64,000 bases of DNA from Micromonospora noduli (GTDB lineage: Bacteria; Actinomycetota; Actinomycetes; Mycobacteriales; Micromonosporaceae), in contig NZ_PYAK01000005.1 of NCBI RefSeq assembly GCF_003264365.1, positions 1 through 64,000 of the forward strand. Reading direction: 5' to 3'. The translations under genes were made by a program, and so were the position numbers. The notes below the pieces were generated by a model, which was not told the origin of the DNA, did not search any database, and was given only the letters and a program-made list of their open reading frames with translations. This document shows positions 53,375 to 60,572 of the stretch, one piece after another (the stretch's first letter is position 1; every line of letters starts with the position of its first letter).

Positions 53375-54397
53375 ATGTCGCACCACCTCGATACGCCCCT
53401 GGCCGCCCAGGGCGGCCAGCTGTACATCGACGACCTGTACGTCTTCAACGGCGACCGCGCCACGGTGTTCGTCATGGACGTCAACAGCTCGGTGACCAAG
53501 GCCGACATCAAGCGCGGCTTCCACGCCGAGGCGCGTTACGAGATCAAGATTCACATCAACGGCGCCGAGGTGGAGGACCTGACCTACCGGTTCGCCTTCG
53601 GCGAGCTGGACGGCGACGCCCGGCAGGCCCTCCAGTTGTACGAACTCACCGGAGCGGACGCCCGTGACGACGCCGCGATGGGCACCCCCATCGCCGAGGG
53701 GCGAACCGGCGAGGTGACGACCGGCGGCAACGTCCGGATCTGGGCCGGCCGGATCACCGACCCCTTCTTCATTGACCTCGACGAACTCGCCACCATCAAC
53801 GGCGCGGTCAAGAACGGTTCGCCTGTGGACCGCTCGGCGTGGCGGGCCGACCAGGCCAAGAACAGCTTCGCCGGCACCACAGTCGAGTCGATCGTCCTCG
53901 AGGTCTCCCACGACGAGCCACTGCTGCGCGACGGCACCGAGATCGGCGTGTGGTGTCGCACCATGCTGGCCACCGACGCCGGCGGATGGCGCCAGATCAA
54001 CCGCGCCGGCTACCCCATGATGTGGCCGATCTTCTGGCCCCACGACACCGACTTCTCCGACCCCGCCAACTTTCGGCACCCCAGCAACGACCTCACCGAG
54101 GGCGGGGAGGAGATCGCGAACGCGGTCGCCGGGGTGGTCAAGGCGAACGGCACCGCACCGGACCCGCAGGCGTACGGCTGGAGCGTCGCCCGGCAGCTCT
54201 ACCCCAACCTGCTCTCGTACAAGGTCGGCACGGCCGCGAACTTCGGCTTCGCGGTCCGCAACGGGCGCACCCTGGCCGACAACGTGCCCGAGGTGATGTT
54301 CTCCCTGGTCCTCAACACCGGGACCACGGCGGGCCTCACCTCGGAGGTCACCAAGGCCGCCCGTTCCGCCACGTTCCCGTACGTGGTCGCGGCCTGA
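53375..54397 (+). CDS. DUF4331-family protein
   Basis: This 340-residue protein begins MSHHLDTPLAAQGGQLYIDDLYVFNGD and contains FFIDLDELATINGAV, FAGTTVESIVLEVSH and WCRTML, the DUF4331 pattern. There is no signal peptide. The family function is unknown. It is flanked by terminators and has its own ribosome-binding site (GGGAG), so it is monocistronic. Confidence 0.85.
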   Translation: MSHHLDTPLAAQGGQLYIDDLYVFNGDRATVFVMDVNSSVTKADIKRGFHAEARYEIKIHINGAEVEDLTYRFAFGELDGDARQALQLYELTGADARDDAAMGTPIAEGRTGEVTTGGNVRIWAGRITDPFFIDLDELATINGAVKNGSPVDRSAWRADQAKNSFAGTTVESIVLEVSHDEPLLRDGTEIGVWCRTMLATDAGGWRQINRAGYPMMWPIFWPHDTDFSDPANFRHPSNDLTEGGEEIANAVAGVVKANGTAPDPQAYGWSVARQLYPNLLSYKVGTAANFGFAVRNGRTLADNVPEVMFSLVLNTGTTAGLTSEVTKAARSATFPYVVAA

Positions 54398-54407
54398 AAC
54401 TCTCGCC

Positions 54408-54437
54408 GGGCTCGGCTGCCGACACGGAGCCGAGCCC
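54408..54437 (+). terminator. hairpin after the DUF4331 gene
   Basis: Perfect 10-bp arms GGGCTCGGCT/AGCCGAGCCC with a 10-nt loop begin 10 bp after the stop. Confidence 0.75.
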
Positions 54438-54599
54438 TTGCCGTGCGCGCCCTCCGCGACGGCCACGAGCGGTGGTCCCGACCATCCGGGATCGCGCACG
54501 ACCACAGGGTGACGCTCGTGCCATTCCATCCGTTCTGGGCGTTTTGCGTAGTTAGTCTCTTAAGTGCTCTAAGGGTTCTTTAGGAGAGAAGGAGACTCG

Positions 54600-55145
54600 A
54601 TGCGTAGAAAGATTCTCGCGGGCTTGGCAGGCGTAGCCGCCGTCGTCGCGCTCGCCGGACCGGCCTCAGCGGACACGACGGGCGACACGATCGTGACCCT
54701 CACCGTCAACGCCGCCGGTGGTCTGTCGATCACGGTGCCGGCGACGGCGAACATCGGCAGCGGCGTGGAGGGCACGACCATCTCAGGTCTGCTCGGCCCG
54801 GTCACCGTGCTGGACCAGCGCGGGTCGCTCACCCCCAACTGGACCGCCAACGTCATCTCCACCGACTTCGTCACCGGCGGCGGCAGCTCGGGGGAGACGA
54901 TCCCCAACCTCAACGTCCTGTACTGGTCCGGTCCTGCCACGGCGACCGCCGGTGGCGGCACCTTCACACCCGGTCAGCCGACCTCCGCCCAGCAGGTGAT
55001 CATCAACGTTCCCCAGACGGCGATGAGCCACACCGGCGGCACCGGCAACAACTTCGCCACCTGGAACCCCACTCTGGTGGTGAACGTGCCCGACGGCACC
55101 GTCCAGGGTGCCTACACGGGGACGGTGACACATTCGGTGTTCTGA
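54600..55145 (+). CDS. small secreted WxL-like surface protein
   Basis: This 181-residue protein has a signal peptide (residues 1-24, LAGPASADT). The whole mature part is one WxL-like beta-rich domain: VTVLDQRGSLTPNWTANV, GGGSSGETIPNLNVLYW, ATWNPTLVVNVPDG and the end GAYTGTVTHSVF. In Firmicutes WxL domains the last strand reads YxGTxxWxL; here it is T-H-S-V-F and ends the protein. WxL domains bind peptidoglycan. A strong GAGAAGGAG site precedes the ATG. The DUF916-type gene follows after 16 bp. Confidence 0.75.
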   Translation: MRRKILAGLAGVAAVVALAGPASADTTGDTIVTLTVNAAGGLSITVPATANIGSGVEGTTISGLLGPVTVLDQRGSLTPNWTANVISTDFVTGGGSSGETIPNLNVLYWSGPATATAGGGTFTPGQPTSAQQVIINVPQTAMSHTGGTGNNFATWNPTLVVNVPDGTVQGAYTGTVTHSVF

Positions 55146-55161
55146 GCCGCTCGGCCGGCTG

Positions 55162-56154
55162 GTGCTGCTGGCCTCGGTCGCCCTCGTGGCGCTCGGGGTT
55201 TCGGCGGCACCAGCCGTTGCCGTGCGGGAGCTGCGACAGGACCCGGCCGAGGAAGCCGCGATCAGCATCCGGATGCTGGACATCCCGGCCAGCCGCGTGC
55301 AGGACCCCCGCGCCCAGGTCTACATCGTGGACCACCTGAAGCCCGGGGCAACGATCGACCGCCGGGTCGAGGTGCAGAACACCTCGGGCGAGACGCAGAA
55401 GATCGAATTCTATTCCGGTGCCGCTTCGGTCGAGAACAACGCCTTCACCGTGCCCGAGGGGCGTACGGGCAACGAACTGAGCGGGTGGATCCGGCTGAAG
55501 ACCGCCACGATGGAGCTGGACCCGGGCGAGCGACGACCTGTCGAGGTCGAGGTCGCCGTGCCGAGGAAGGCGTCGAAGGGCGAGCGGTACGCCGCGATCT
55601 GGGCTCAGGTCACCAGCGCGACAGGGCGCACCGGCAACGTCACCCAGATCCACCGGGTCGGCATCCGGGTCTACCTCGACGTCGGCCCGGGCGGTGAGCC
55701 GCCCACGGACTTCCGGATCGAGGGGCTTGCCGCGGAGCCCGGCACCGGTGAGTTCCCCGTGGTCACCGCGAAGGTCACCAACACCGGCGAACGCGCACTG
55801 GACATGACCGGCACCCTGTCGCTGACCAAGGCGGCGGTCCAGGCCGGCCCGTTCAAGGTGACGAACGGCGTGACGATCCTGCCCGGCCAGAGCGGTCAGG
55901 TTCGGATCGAGGTCGACCAGGCCCTGCCCGCCGGGGCCTGGGACGTGCACGCGAAGCTCGCCAGCGGCACCGTGGAGCGCACCGCGACCGGGAAGATCGT
56001 CCTGCCCGTCGCGGCGCCGATGACGGTCACGGCGTCCGGCGGGCCGAGTTGGCTGGTGTACACGCTGAGCGGCATCGCGCTGCTGGTGCTGGTCACCCTC
56101 GGTGGCTGGTATCTCGTCCGCCGGGCTGTGGGCGCAGTCGCCGGTCGGCGGTGA
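55162..56154 (+). CDS. DUF916/DUF3324-type (WxL-system) membrane-anchored surface protein
   Basis: This 330-residue protein has an N-terminal hydrophobic signal. A first beta domain (about residues 30-150; YIVDHLKPGATIDRRVEVQNTSGETQKIEFYSGAASV) matches the WxL peptidoglycan-binding (DUF916) domain. A second (about 165-285; GTGEFPVVTAKVTNTGERALDMTGTLSL) matches DUF3324. A C-terminal helix and VRRAVGAVAGRR anchor (about 298-330) complete it. The start is odd: the frame opens only at 55129 and the GTG at 55162 gives a signal peptide with no basic residues, so a non-standard start such as the CTG at 55159 is possible. It is the expected partner of WxL proteins. Confidence 0.8.
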   Translation: MLLASVALVALGVSAAPAVAVRELRQDPAEEAAISIRMLDIPASRVQDPRAQVYIVDHLKPGATIDRRVEVQNTSGETQKIEFYSGAASVENNAFTVPEGRTGNELSGWIRLKTATMELDPGERRPVEVEVAVPRKASKGERYAAIWAQVTSATGRTGNVTQIHRVGIRVYLDVGPGGEPPTDFRIEGLAAEPGTGEFPVVTAKVTNTGERALDMTGTLSLTKAAVQAGPFKVTNGVTILPGQSGQVRIEVDQALPAGAWDVHAKLASGTVERTATGKIVLPVAAPMTVTASGGPSWLVYTLSGIALLVLVTLGGWYLVRRAVGAVAGRR

Positions 56155-56187
56155 CCGTCAGTCGCCACCGTCGGGGCGGATGCGGTA

Positions 56188-56239
56188 TTGAGCGGTATAC
56201 CTCAGAGGTATGAATATGACTCTGAGGTATACCGCTCAA
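56188..56239. repeat. 20-bp perfect palindrome, copy 2 of the 36-nt palindromic family
   Basis: The arms 56188-56207 and 56220-56239 are perfectly complementary with a 12-nt loop. The inner part (56196-56231) shares the 36-nt scaffold with 30478-30513. It lies between the convergent DUF916-type and lectin/WxL genes and can terminate both. Confidence 0.85.
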
Positions 56240-56313
56240 CAGCACATCGGCATGCCGAGCCGCCAACGCGCATGCAGGAGGTTCCGCAGGCCCCAGAGTT
56301 GGGACTTACTCGT

Positions 56314-59300
56314 CTAGATGACGGAGTGCGTCACGACCGCCACGTAGTCGCCGACCACCACCCCGGACGGAAGGGTCACCAACAGTGTCGGGTTCCAGGT
56401 GGCGGAGTTCGGGCCTCCCGTCTGGCCGGACCACCCGGCGGCCGTACGCGGGGTGTTCAACACCGCTCCGGGCTGCGGGACGAAGGATCCGACCCCGGTG
56501 CTGCCAAGGGCAGGCCCGGAGGCGTACGTGATGTTGCTGTTGGGGATGGTCTCGCCACCCGAGCCGGAACCCGTGGTGAAGTTGGTGCTGGTGACGACGC
56601 TGACCCAGTTACCGGAGAACGGCCCGCGGTCGTCGGTGACGGTCACCGGTCCGAGTTGGCCCGAGACGCCGGTCGTGCCCGAGGTGACGGTGCCGAGCGC
56701 CGAGATCGCCGGAACGCTGATGGAGAGCCCACCGAGCGGGGTGATGACCAGGTCGACCGGTCGGGTCGCGGACTGGTCGAACGAGTCCGTCACCCGGACG
56801 GTGAACGGGAACGTCCCGGACACTGTGGGCGTGCCGGAGAGCAGGCCGGTCACCGGATCGAGGGTCAGCCCGGCGGGCAGGCTCCCGGCGCTGACCGACC
56901 AGGTGAACGGACCCGTGCCGCCGGTCACCGTCAGCTGGTACTGGTACGGGTCGTACGCCTTGCCGGGCGGGGGCGGTGGGAAGGTCAGCGTCGGCGACGC
57001 GTTGACCGTCACTGGCCCGGAGGGGGCCGACTGTGGGCCGGTCCCGGCGGCGTTCGTCGCGGCCACCCGGAAGGTGTACGTCGCGCCGGCCGTCAGCCCG
57101 GTGACGACCTGGGTCGTGGCGGTCCCGATGAAGACCTGAGGGGTCTGCGCCGTGGCACCGAGGTAGGGCGTCACTGTGTAACCGGTGATCGGCGACCCCC
57201 CGTTGGCCGGGGCCGTCCAGCTCACCGTGGCGGCGTTGGTCCCCGCGGTGGCCGAGGCGTTCGCCGGCGCCTCCGGCACTGTGTACGGGACCACCGCCGC
57301 TGAGGATGGGCTGGCCGCGCCGGTGCCGTAGGCGTTCACCGCCGCCACCCGGAAGGCGTACGACGAGCCCGCGGTCAGCCCGGTCAGGGTGCGGCTGGTG
57401 GTAGAGGCGTCGAAGGTGAGGATCGGTTGGGTGACGCCGTCCCGGATCGGGGTGATCAGGTAGCCGGCGATCGGGCTGCCGTTGTTCACCGGCGCGGTCC
57501 AGCTCACTGTGGCGCTGGTGACGCCCGCGGTGGCGGTGGGTGTGGCCGGGGTGCCCGGCGCGGACGCGTAGATGTAGTTCGCCGATCCCGTGGAGCCTCG
57601 GGTGACGACGCTGACCGTGACCGTCGCCGGGCTGGACCGGGCGGGCATGGCCGAGATGCCGAGCGTGCCGTTCGGGTTCACTGTGAAGCAGCCGGCCGCC
57701 GGGCCGGAGCTGCACGGCAACAGCACCACCGAGGTACCGGCCTGCTGCTCGGCGGCCGTACCGATGGTGATCGCGGTCGCGCCGGTGAGATTGCTGCCGC
57801 CGACGGTGACCGCGATGCCCCCGGAGATCGAGCTCTCCGCCGGCGTGACGGTGACGCCGCTCGGTGCGGTGGCTGGCGCGACGGGCGTGGTGAAGCTGGT
57901 GTAACCCGGGTTCGCGTCGATCGACGACGAGGTCGCCACCGTCGCTGTCTGGATCAGCGCCGGCGTCACCCCGGTGCCGGTGACGGTCGCCACGACCGTG
58001 ATCGGCGGCAGGGACGTTCCTCCGGCGAACGGGCCGTTGCTGTTCGTACAGGTGATGGTCTGCCCGGACGGGGCGGCACACACCCAGCCGGAGCCGAACG
58101 CACCGCGCGGCACGACACCGGTGGGCACGGTCTGGGTGACCGAGATCGGTGCTGTCTCGGTGGCCCCGGCATCGACCCCGGCGGTGATCGAGTAGGTGAC
58201 CGGATCACCGGGCTGGGGGGTGGCCCCGACAGCGCTGGTCTGCGACACGTTCAGGTCCGGCACCGGGTTGAAGCTGACCGCACGGGCGTTGTCGATCTCG
58301 TGGAAGTCGGTGACCGAGCCGGTCGAGCCCACCCAGCCGAACGCGAGTTGCCGTGGGTAGCCGTTGGCGTTCAACCAGGTCGGTGACGGGTACAGGCTCG
58401 GCGACACCACCGGGAGCGCGCCCGCCAACGTGCGTGCTGCCCCGCCGACCGGGGTGAACCTGACCCGGTACTGACCTGCCGGGGTGGTGATGCCGGTGTC
58501 GGTGCTGAATGGGGACGAGGTGGTGTTGATGACGACTTCCACCGGCACCACGGACGCGGCGCGGGTGGTGGCCCGCAACGGCAGCGCGGCCGACGACGTA
58601 CTGGTGGCGGTGCTGTTGATCGCGCAGTAGCCGCCTCCGTTGCGGCCCGGCCCACGGATCACCACCTGGCCGGGGACCCGCGTGTTCGTGGTCGAGATGT
58701 AGGGCGGATTCGTACAACCAGTGCCCTGGTAGAGGCTGTTGCTGAAGTTGCCGAAGACGTCCAGGCCGATGCCCAGGTAACCATTGGACAGTCCCACCGA
58801 GCCGCCGTTGAACGCCGCCGAGTAGCCCAGCGATCCGCCCGACTGGCCGATCACCGACGGGGACCGCGGGTTGGCGGGGTCGACAGCGGCCAGCGCGAAC
58901 GCCAGGCCGTCCGCTCCGGTGCTGATGCCGCCGTACTGATAGGTGTTGAAGGTGACGTGCAGTCCCTGGGAGGTGGGCACGCTCACCGCACCGAACACGC
59001 CGCCCTGCCGGTTCGCGACGGCCGGGGTGAGGCGCAGCTTGCCCGAGCCCTGCGGATCGGTTGCCGTCGGGCAGCTCAGCAGCGGGCTGATGGTCGAGTT
59101 GCCCGCGGCGCTCAGGCAGGCGACGTTGGTCGCGGTCGCGGCTGGCACGCCGGGCACCGTCACCGCGCCGACACCGTCCGGGGTGTTGTTGTGGAAGGGC
59201 TGGTCGAACAGCACGGACCCGGCCGCCCACGCGGGGAGCGGCGCGACCGCGAAAGCCCCTGCAATCACGGCCGCCACCAGCGCTGCGCTCCTGATCGGCC

Positions 59301-59322
59301 GACGCCGGCCCCGAAACGACAT
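56314..59322 (-). CDS. large secreted lectin/DUF11/FN3/Ig protein with C-terminal WxL-like domain
   Basis: This is a 1002-residue protein with a signal peptide (about residues 1-35). An L-type-lectin-like domain (about 36-345; STGADGLAFALAAVDP, GYLGIGLDVFGNFSN) is followed by a DUF11 domain (about 355-460; GDPVTYSITAGVDAGATETAP) and an IPT-like stretch (about 480-590). Two FN3 domains (about 590-770), a He_PIG Ig domain (about 775-865; GGTGPFTWSVSAGSLPAGL) and a WxL-like domain (about 870-1002) complete it. The last has VTDDRGPFSGNWVSVV, GGETIPNSN, ATWNPTLLV and the end VVTHSVI. The WxL-like end is clearly related to the 54600 protein. ATG at 59322 has GGGAG 5 nt upstream; GTG at 59328 overlaps that site. 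Confidence 0.82.
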   Translation of the reverse strand: MSFRGRRRPIRSAALVAAVIAGAFAVAPLPAWAAGSVLFDQPFHNNTPDGVGAVTVPGVPAATATNVACLSAAGNSTISPLLSCPTATDPQGSGKLRLTPAVANRQGGVFGAVSVPTSQGLHVTFNTYQYGGISTGADGLAFALAAVDPANPRSPSVIGQSGGSLGYSAAFNGGSVGLSNGYLGIGLDVFGNFSNSLYQGTGCTNPPYISTTNTRVPGQVVIRGPGRNGGGYCAINSTATSTSSAALPLRATTRAASVVPVEVVINTTSSPFSTDTGITTPAGQYRVRFTPVGGAARTLAGALPVVSPSLYPSPTWLNANGYPRQLAFGWVGSTGSVTDFHEIDNARAVSFNPVPDLNVSQTSAVGATPQPGDPVTYSITAGVDAGATETAPISVTQTVPTGVVPRGAFGSGWVCAAPSGQTITCTNSNGPFAGGTSLPPITVVATVTGTGVTPALIQTATVATSSSIDANPGYTSFTTPVAPATAPSGVTVTPAESSISGGIAVTVGGSNLTGATAITIGTAAEQQAGTSVVLLPCSSGPAAGCFTVNPNGTLGISAMPARSSPATVTVSVVTRGSTGSANYIYASAPGTPATPTATAGVTSATVSWTAPVNNGSPIAGYLITPIRDGVTQPILTFDASTTSRTLTGLTAGSSYAFRVAAVNAYGTGAASPSSAAVVPYTVPEAPANASATAGTNAATVSWTAPANGGSPITGYTVTPYLGATAQTPQVFIGTATTQVVTGLTAGATYTFRVAATNAAGTGPQSAPSGPVTVNASPTLTFPPPPPGKAYDPYQYQLTVTGGTGPFTWSVSAGSLPAGLTLDPVTGLLSGTPTVSGTFPFTVRVTDSFDQSATRPVDLVITPLGGLSISVPAISALGTVTSGTTGVSGQLGPVTVTDDRGPFSGNWVSVVTSTNFTTGSGSGGETIPNSNITYASGPALGSTGVGSFVPQPGAVLNTPRTAAGWSGQTGGPNSATWNPTLLVTLPSGVVVGDYVAVVTHSVI

Positions 59323-59428
59323 GCCCACTCCCAGCGTTCACTCCAGTCCCGATCTGGACTATATCCCCCCAAAACGCCCATATTTCTCGTACGGTCACAA
59401 AGCCGGCGCGATACTCGACCGTGCAAAA

Positions 59429-59472
59429 GCGGACCGGCCCCCTCGATCACGCCGAGGAGGCCGGTTCCGCTG
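59429..59472. terminator. hairpin after the DUF2188 gene
   Basis: AGCGGACCGGCC (59429-59440) pairs with GGCCGGTTCCGCT (59460-59472) with a 1-nt bulge and a 19-nt loop. It lies just after the DUF2188 stop on the minus strand. Confidence 0.65.
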
Positions 59473-59485
59473 AGACTGGAAGCTG

Positions 59486-59716
59486 TCAGCCCTCGATGTC
59501 CCGGGGGTCACGGCTGCGGGGGTAGGTGTTCTTCTCCCCGATCGTGCCGTCCTGCTTCTTGATCACGTGCTCGACGCCGCGGTCGGCCGCCATCTCGCGG
59601 CCCTGGGCCTGCGCGTCGGCCTTCACGTCATGCGTACTGCTGGCCCGCTCCTGGCCCTCCGGCTTGTTCTTCCACTGCCCGTCCTCGTGGTACGTGTCGA
59701 CGTCACCCTTGGCCAT
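59486..59716 (-). CDS. DUF2188-family small protein
   Basis: This 76-residue protein is MAKGDVDTYHEDGQWKNKPEG..., then ADAQAQGREMAADRGVEHVIKKQDGTI. The VxxxxDGxWxxK and AxxxGRxxAxxxxxEHxIxxxDGxI pattern is that of DUF2188, a small fold of unknown function often near stress genes. GGAGGAG-like sequence precedes the ATG. Confidence 0.88.
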   Translation of the reverse strand: MAKGDVDTYHEDGQWKNKPEGQERASSTHDVKADAQAQGREMAADRGVEHVIKKQDGTIGEKNTYPRSRDPRDIEG

Positions 59717-59790
59717 GACCGGCTCCTCCCCTGCGTCTGCGCTGTCCCCCGAATCAGTGCCCCCGAGCCGCGCCGGGCAAACTGCGGTCC

Positions 59791-60450
59791 TCAGGAGACG
59801 GCCGGGCAGTTGTTGCTCACCCGCCGCAGGATCTGTTCGCGTTCGTCGGTGGTGATGCCCGACGGCGTGCCGTCGAAGTGGGTCTCGACCTTCTCCCAGC
59901 CGCGGCGCTGCTCGTAGTGCAGGTGCGGGGCTCCGGAGTTGCCGGTGCTGCCGAGCCGCCCGATCTGGTCACCCTGGGCCACCTTCTGACCGACCGTCAC
60001 CAGTGGCGGTTCGAGCATGTGCAGGTACTGCGTCTCCCACTTGCCGCCGTGGTCGATCTTCACCCAGTAGCCGCCACCGCGCCCCCGTGGGCCATCCGGG
60101 TTCTCCGGGTTCCGACCACCCAACGAGCCGTTGATGCCCGCCACGGTGACCGTGCCGGCGTACGAGGCGAGCACCGGCCGCCCCCACGTCTCGCCCTCGG
60201 TCGGGAAGAAATCGACGTCGTAGTCGTCGTGACCGGGGTAGGTGCTGAGCTGCCACGTCTCGCCGCAGGTCACCGGCATCTGGAAGAGCGGGCGCGGCCC
60301 AGCCGGTCGCAGCATCGGCACCGCGACCACCGCGACACCCAGAACGGCCGCCGCCGCGACGAGCGCGAGGAGGACCCGGATGGCGCGGCTTCGAGGGTGG
60401 CGGTGGGAACGGGCTCTGGTCGGGCGGCCGGTCGTCACCGGTCCGAGCAT
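59791..60450 (-). CDS. M23-family (LytM-type) metallopeptidase
   Basis: This 219-residue protein has an N-terminal membrane/signal helix (about residues 25-47). The M23 domain contains GHDDYDVDF (first metal His/Asp), GGYWVKIDHGGKWETQYLHM and HLHYEQ (HxH). All metal ligands are present, so it should cut peptidoglycan cross-links. I chose ATG at 60450. An ATG at 60504 is in frame but lies inside a repeated regulatory sequence and has no ribosome-binding site. Confidence 0.85.
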   Translation of the reverse strand: MLGPVTTGRPTRARSHRHPRSRAIRVLLALVAAAAVLGVAVVAVPMLRPAGPRPLFQMPVTCGETWQLSTYPGHDDYDVDFFPTEGETWGRPVLASYAGTVTVAGINGSLGGRNPENPDGPRGRGGGYWVKIDHGGKWETQYLHMLEPPLVTVGQKVAQGDQIGRLGSTGNSGAPHLHYEQRRGWEKVETHFDGTPSGITTDEREQILRRVSNNCPAVS

Positions 60451-60501
60451 GGCAGATCCCGGCAACGTTCCGATCCCGAGGTGGCGCACCCGCAGCGGTG
60501 A

Positions 60502-60557
60502 CATTGCAGTCGCATCGCAAAGGGGATATCGTCAGATGCAATGCAGTTGTATTGCAA
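60502..60557. promoter_or_regulatory. two copies of a 19-bp TTGC-rich operator-like repeat
   Basis: On the minus strand TTGCGATGCGACTGCAATG (60520-60502) and TTGCAATACAACTGCATTG (60557-60539) match at 15 of 19 positions. They lie 37 bp apart in the divergent promoter of the M23 and Rph-like genes. The second also contains the palindrome TGCAAT-N8-ATTGCA. Confidence 0.55.
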
Positions 60558-60572
60558 CGAGAGTGGGCTGCC

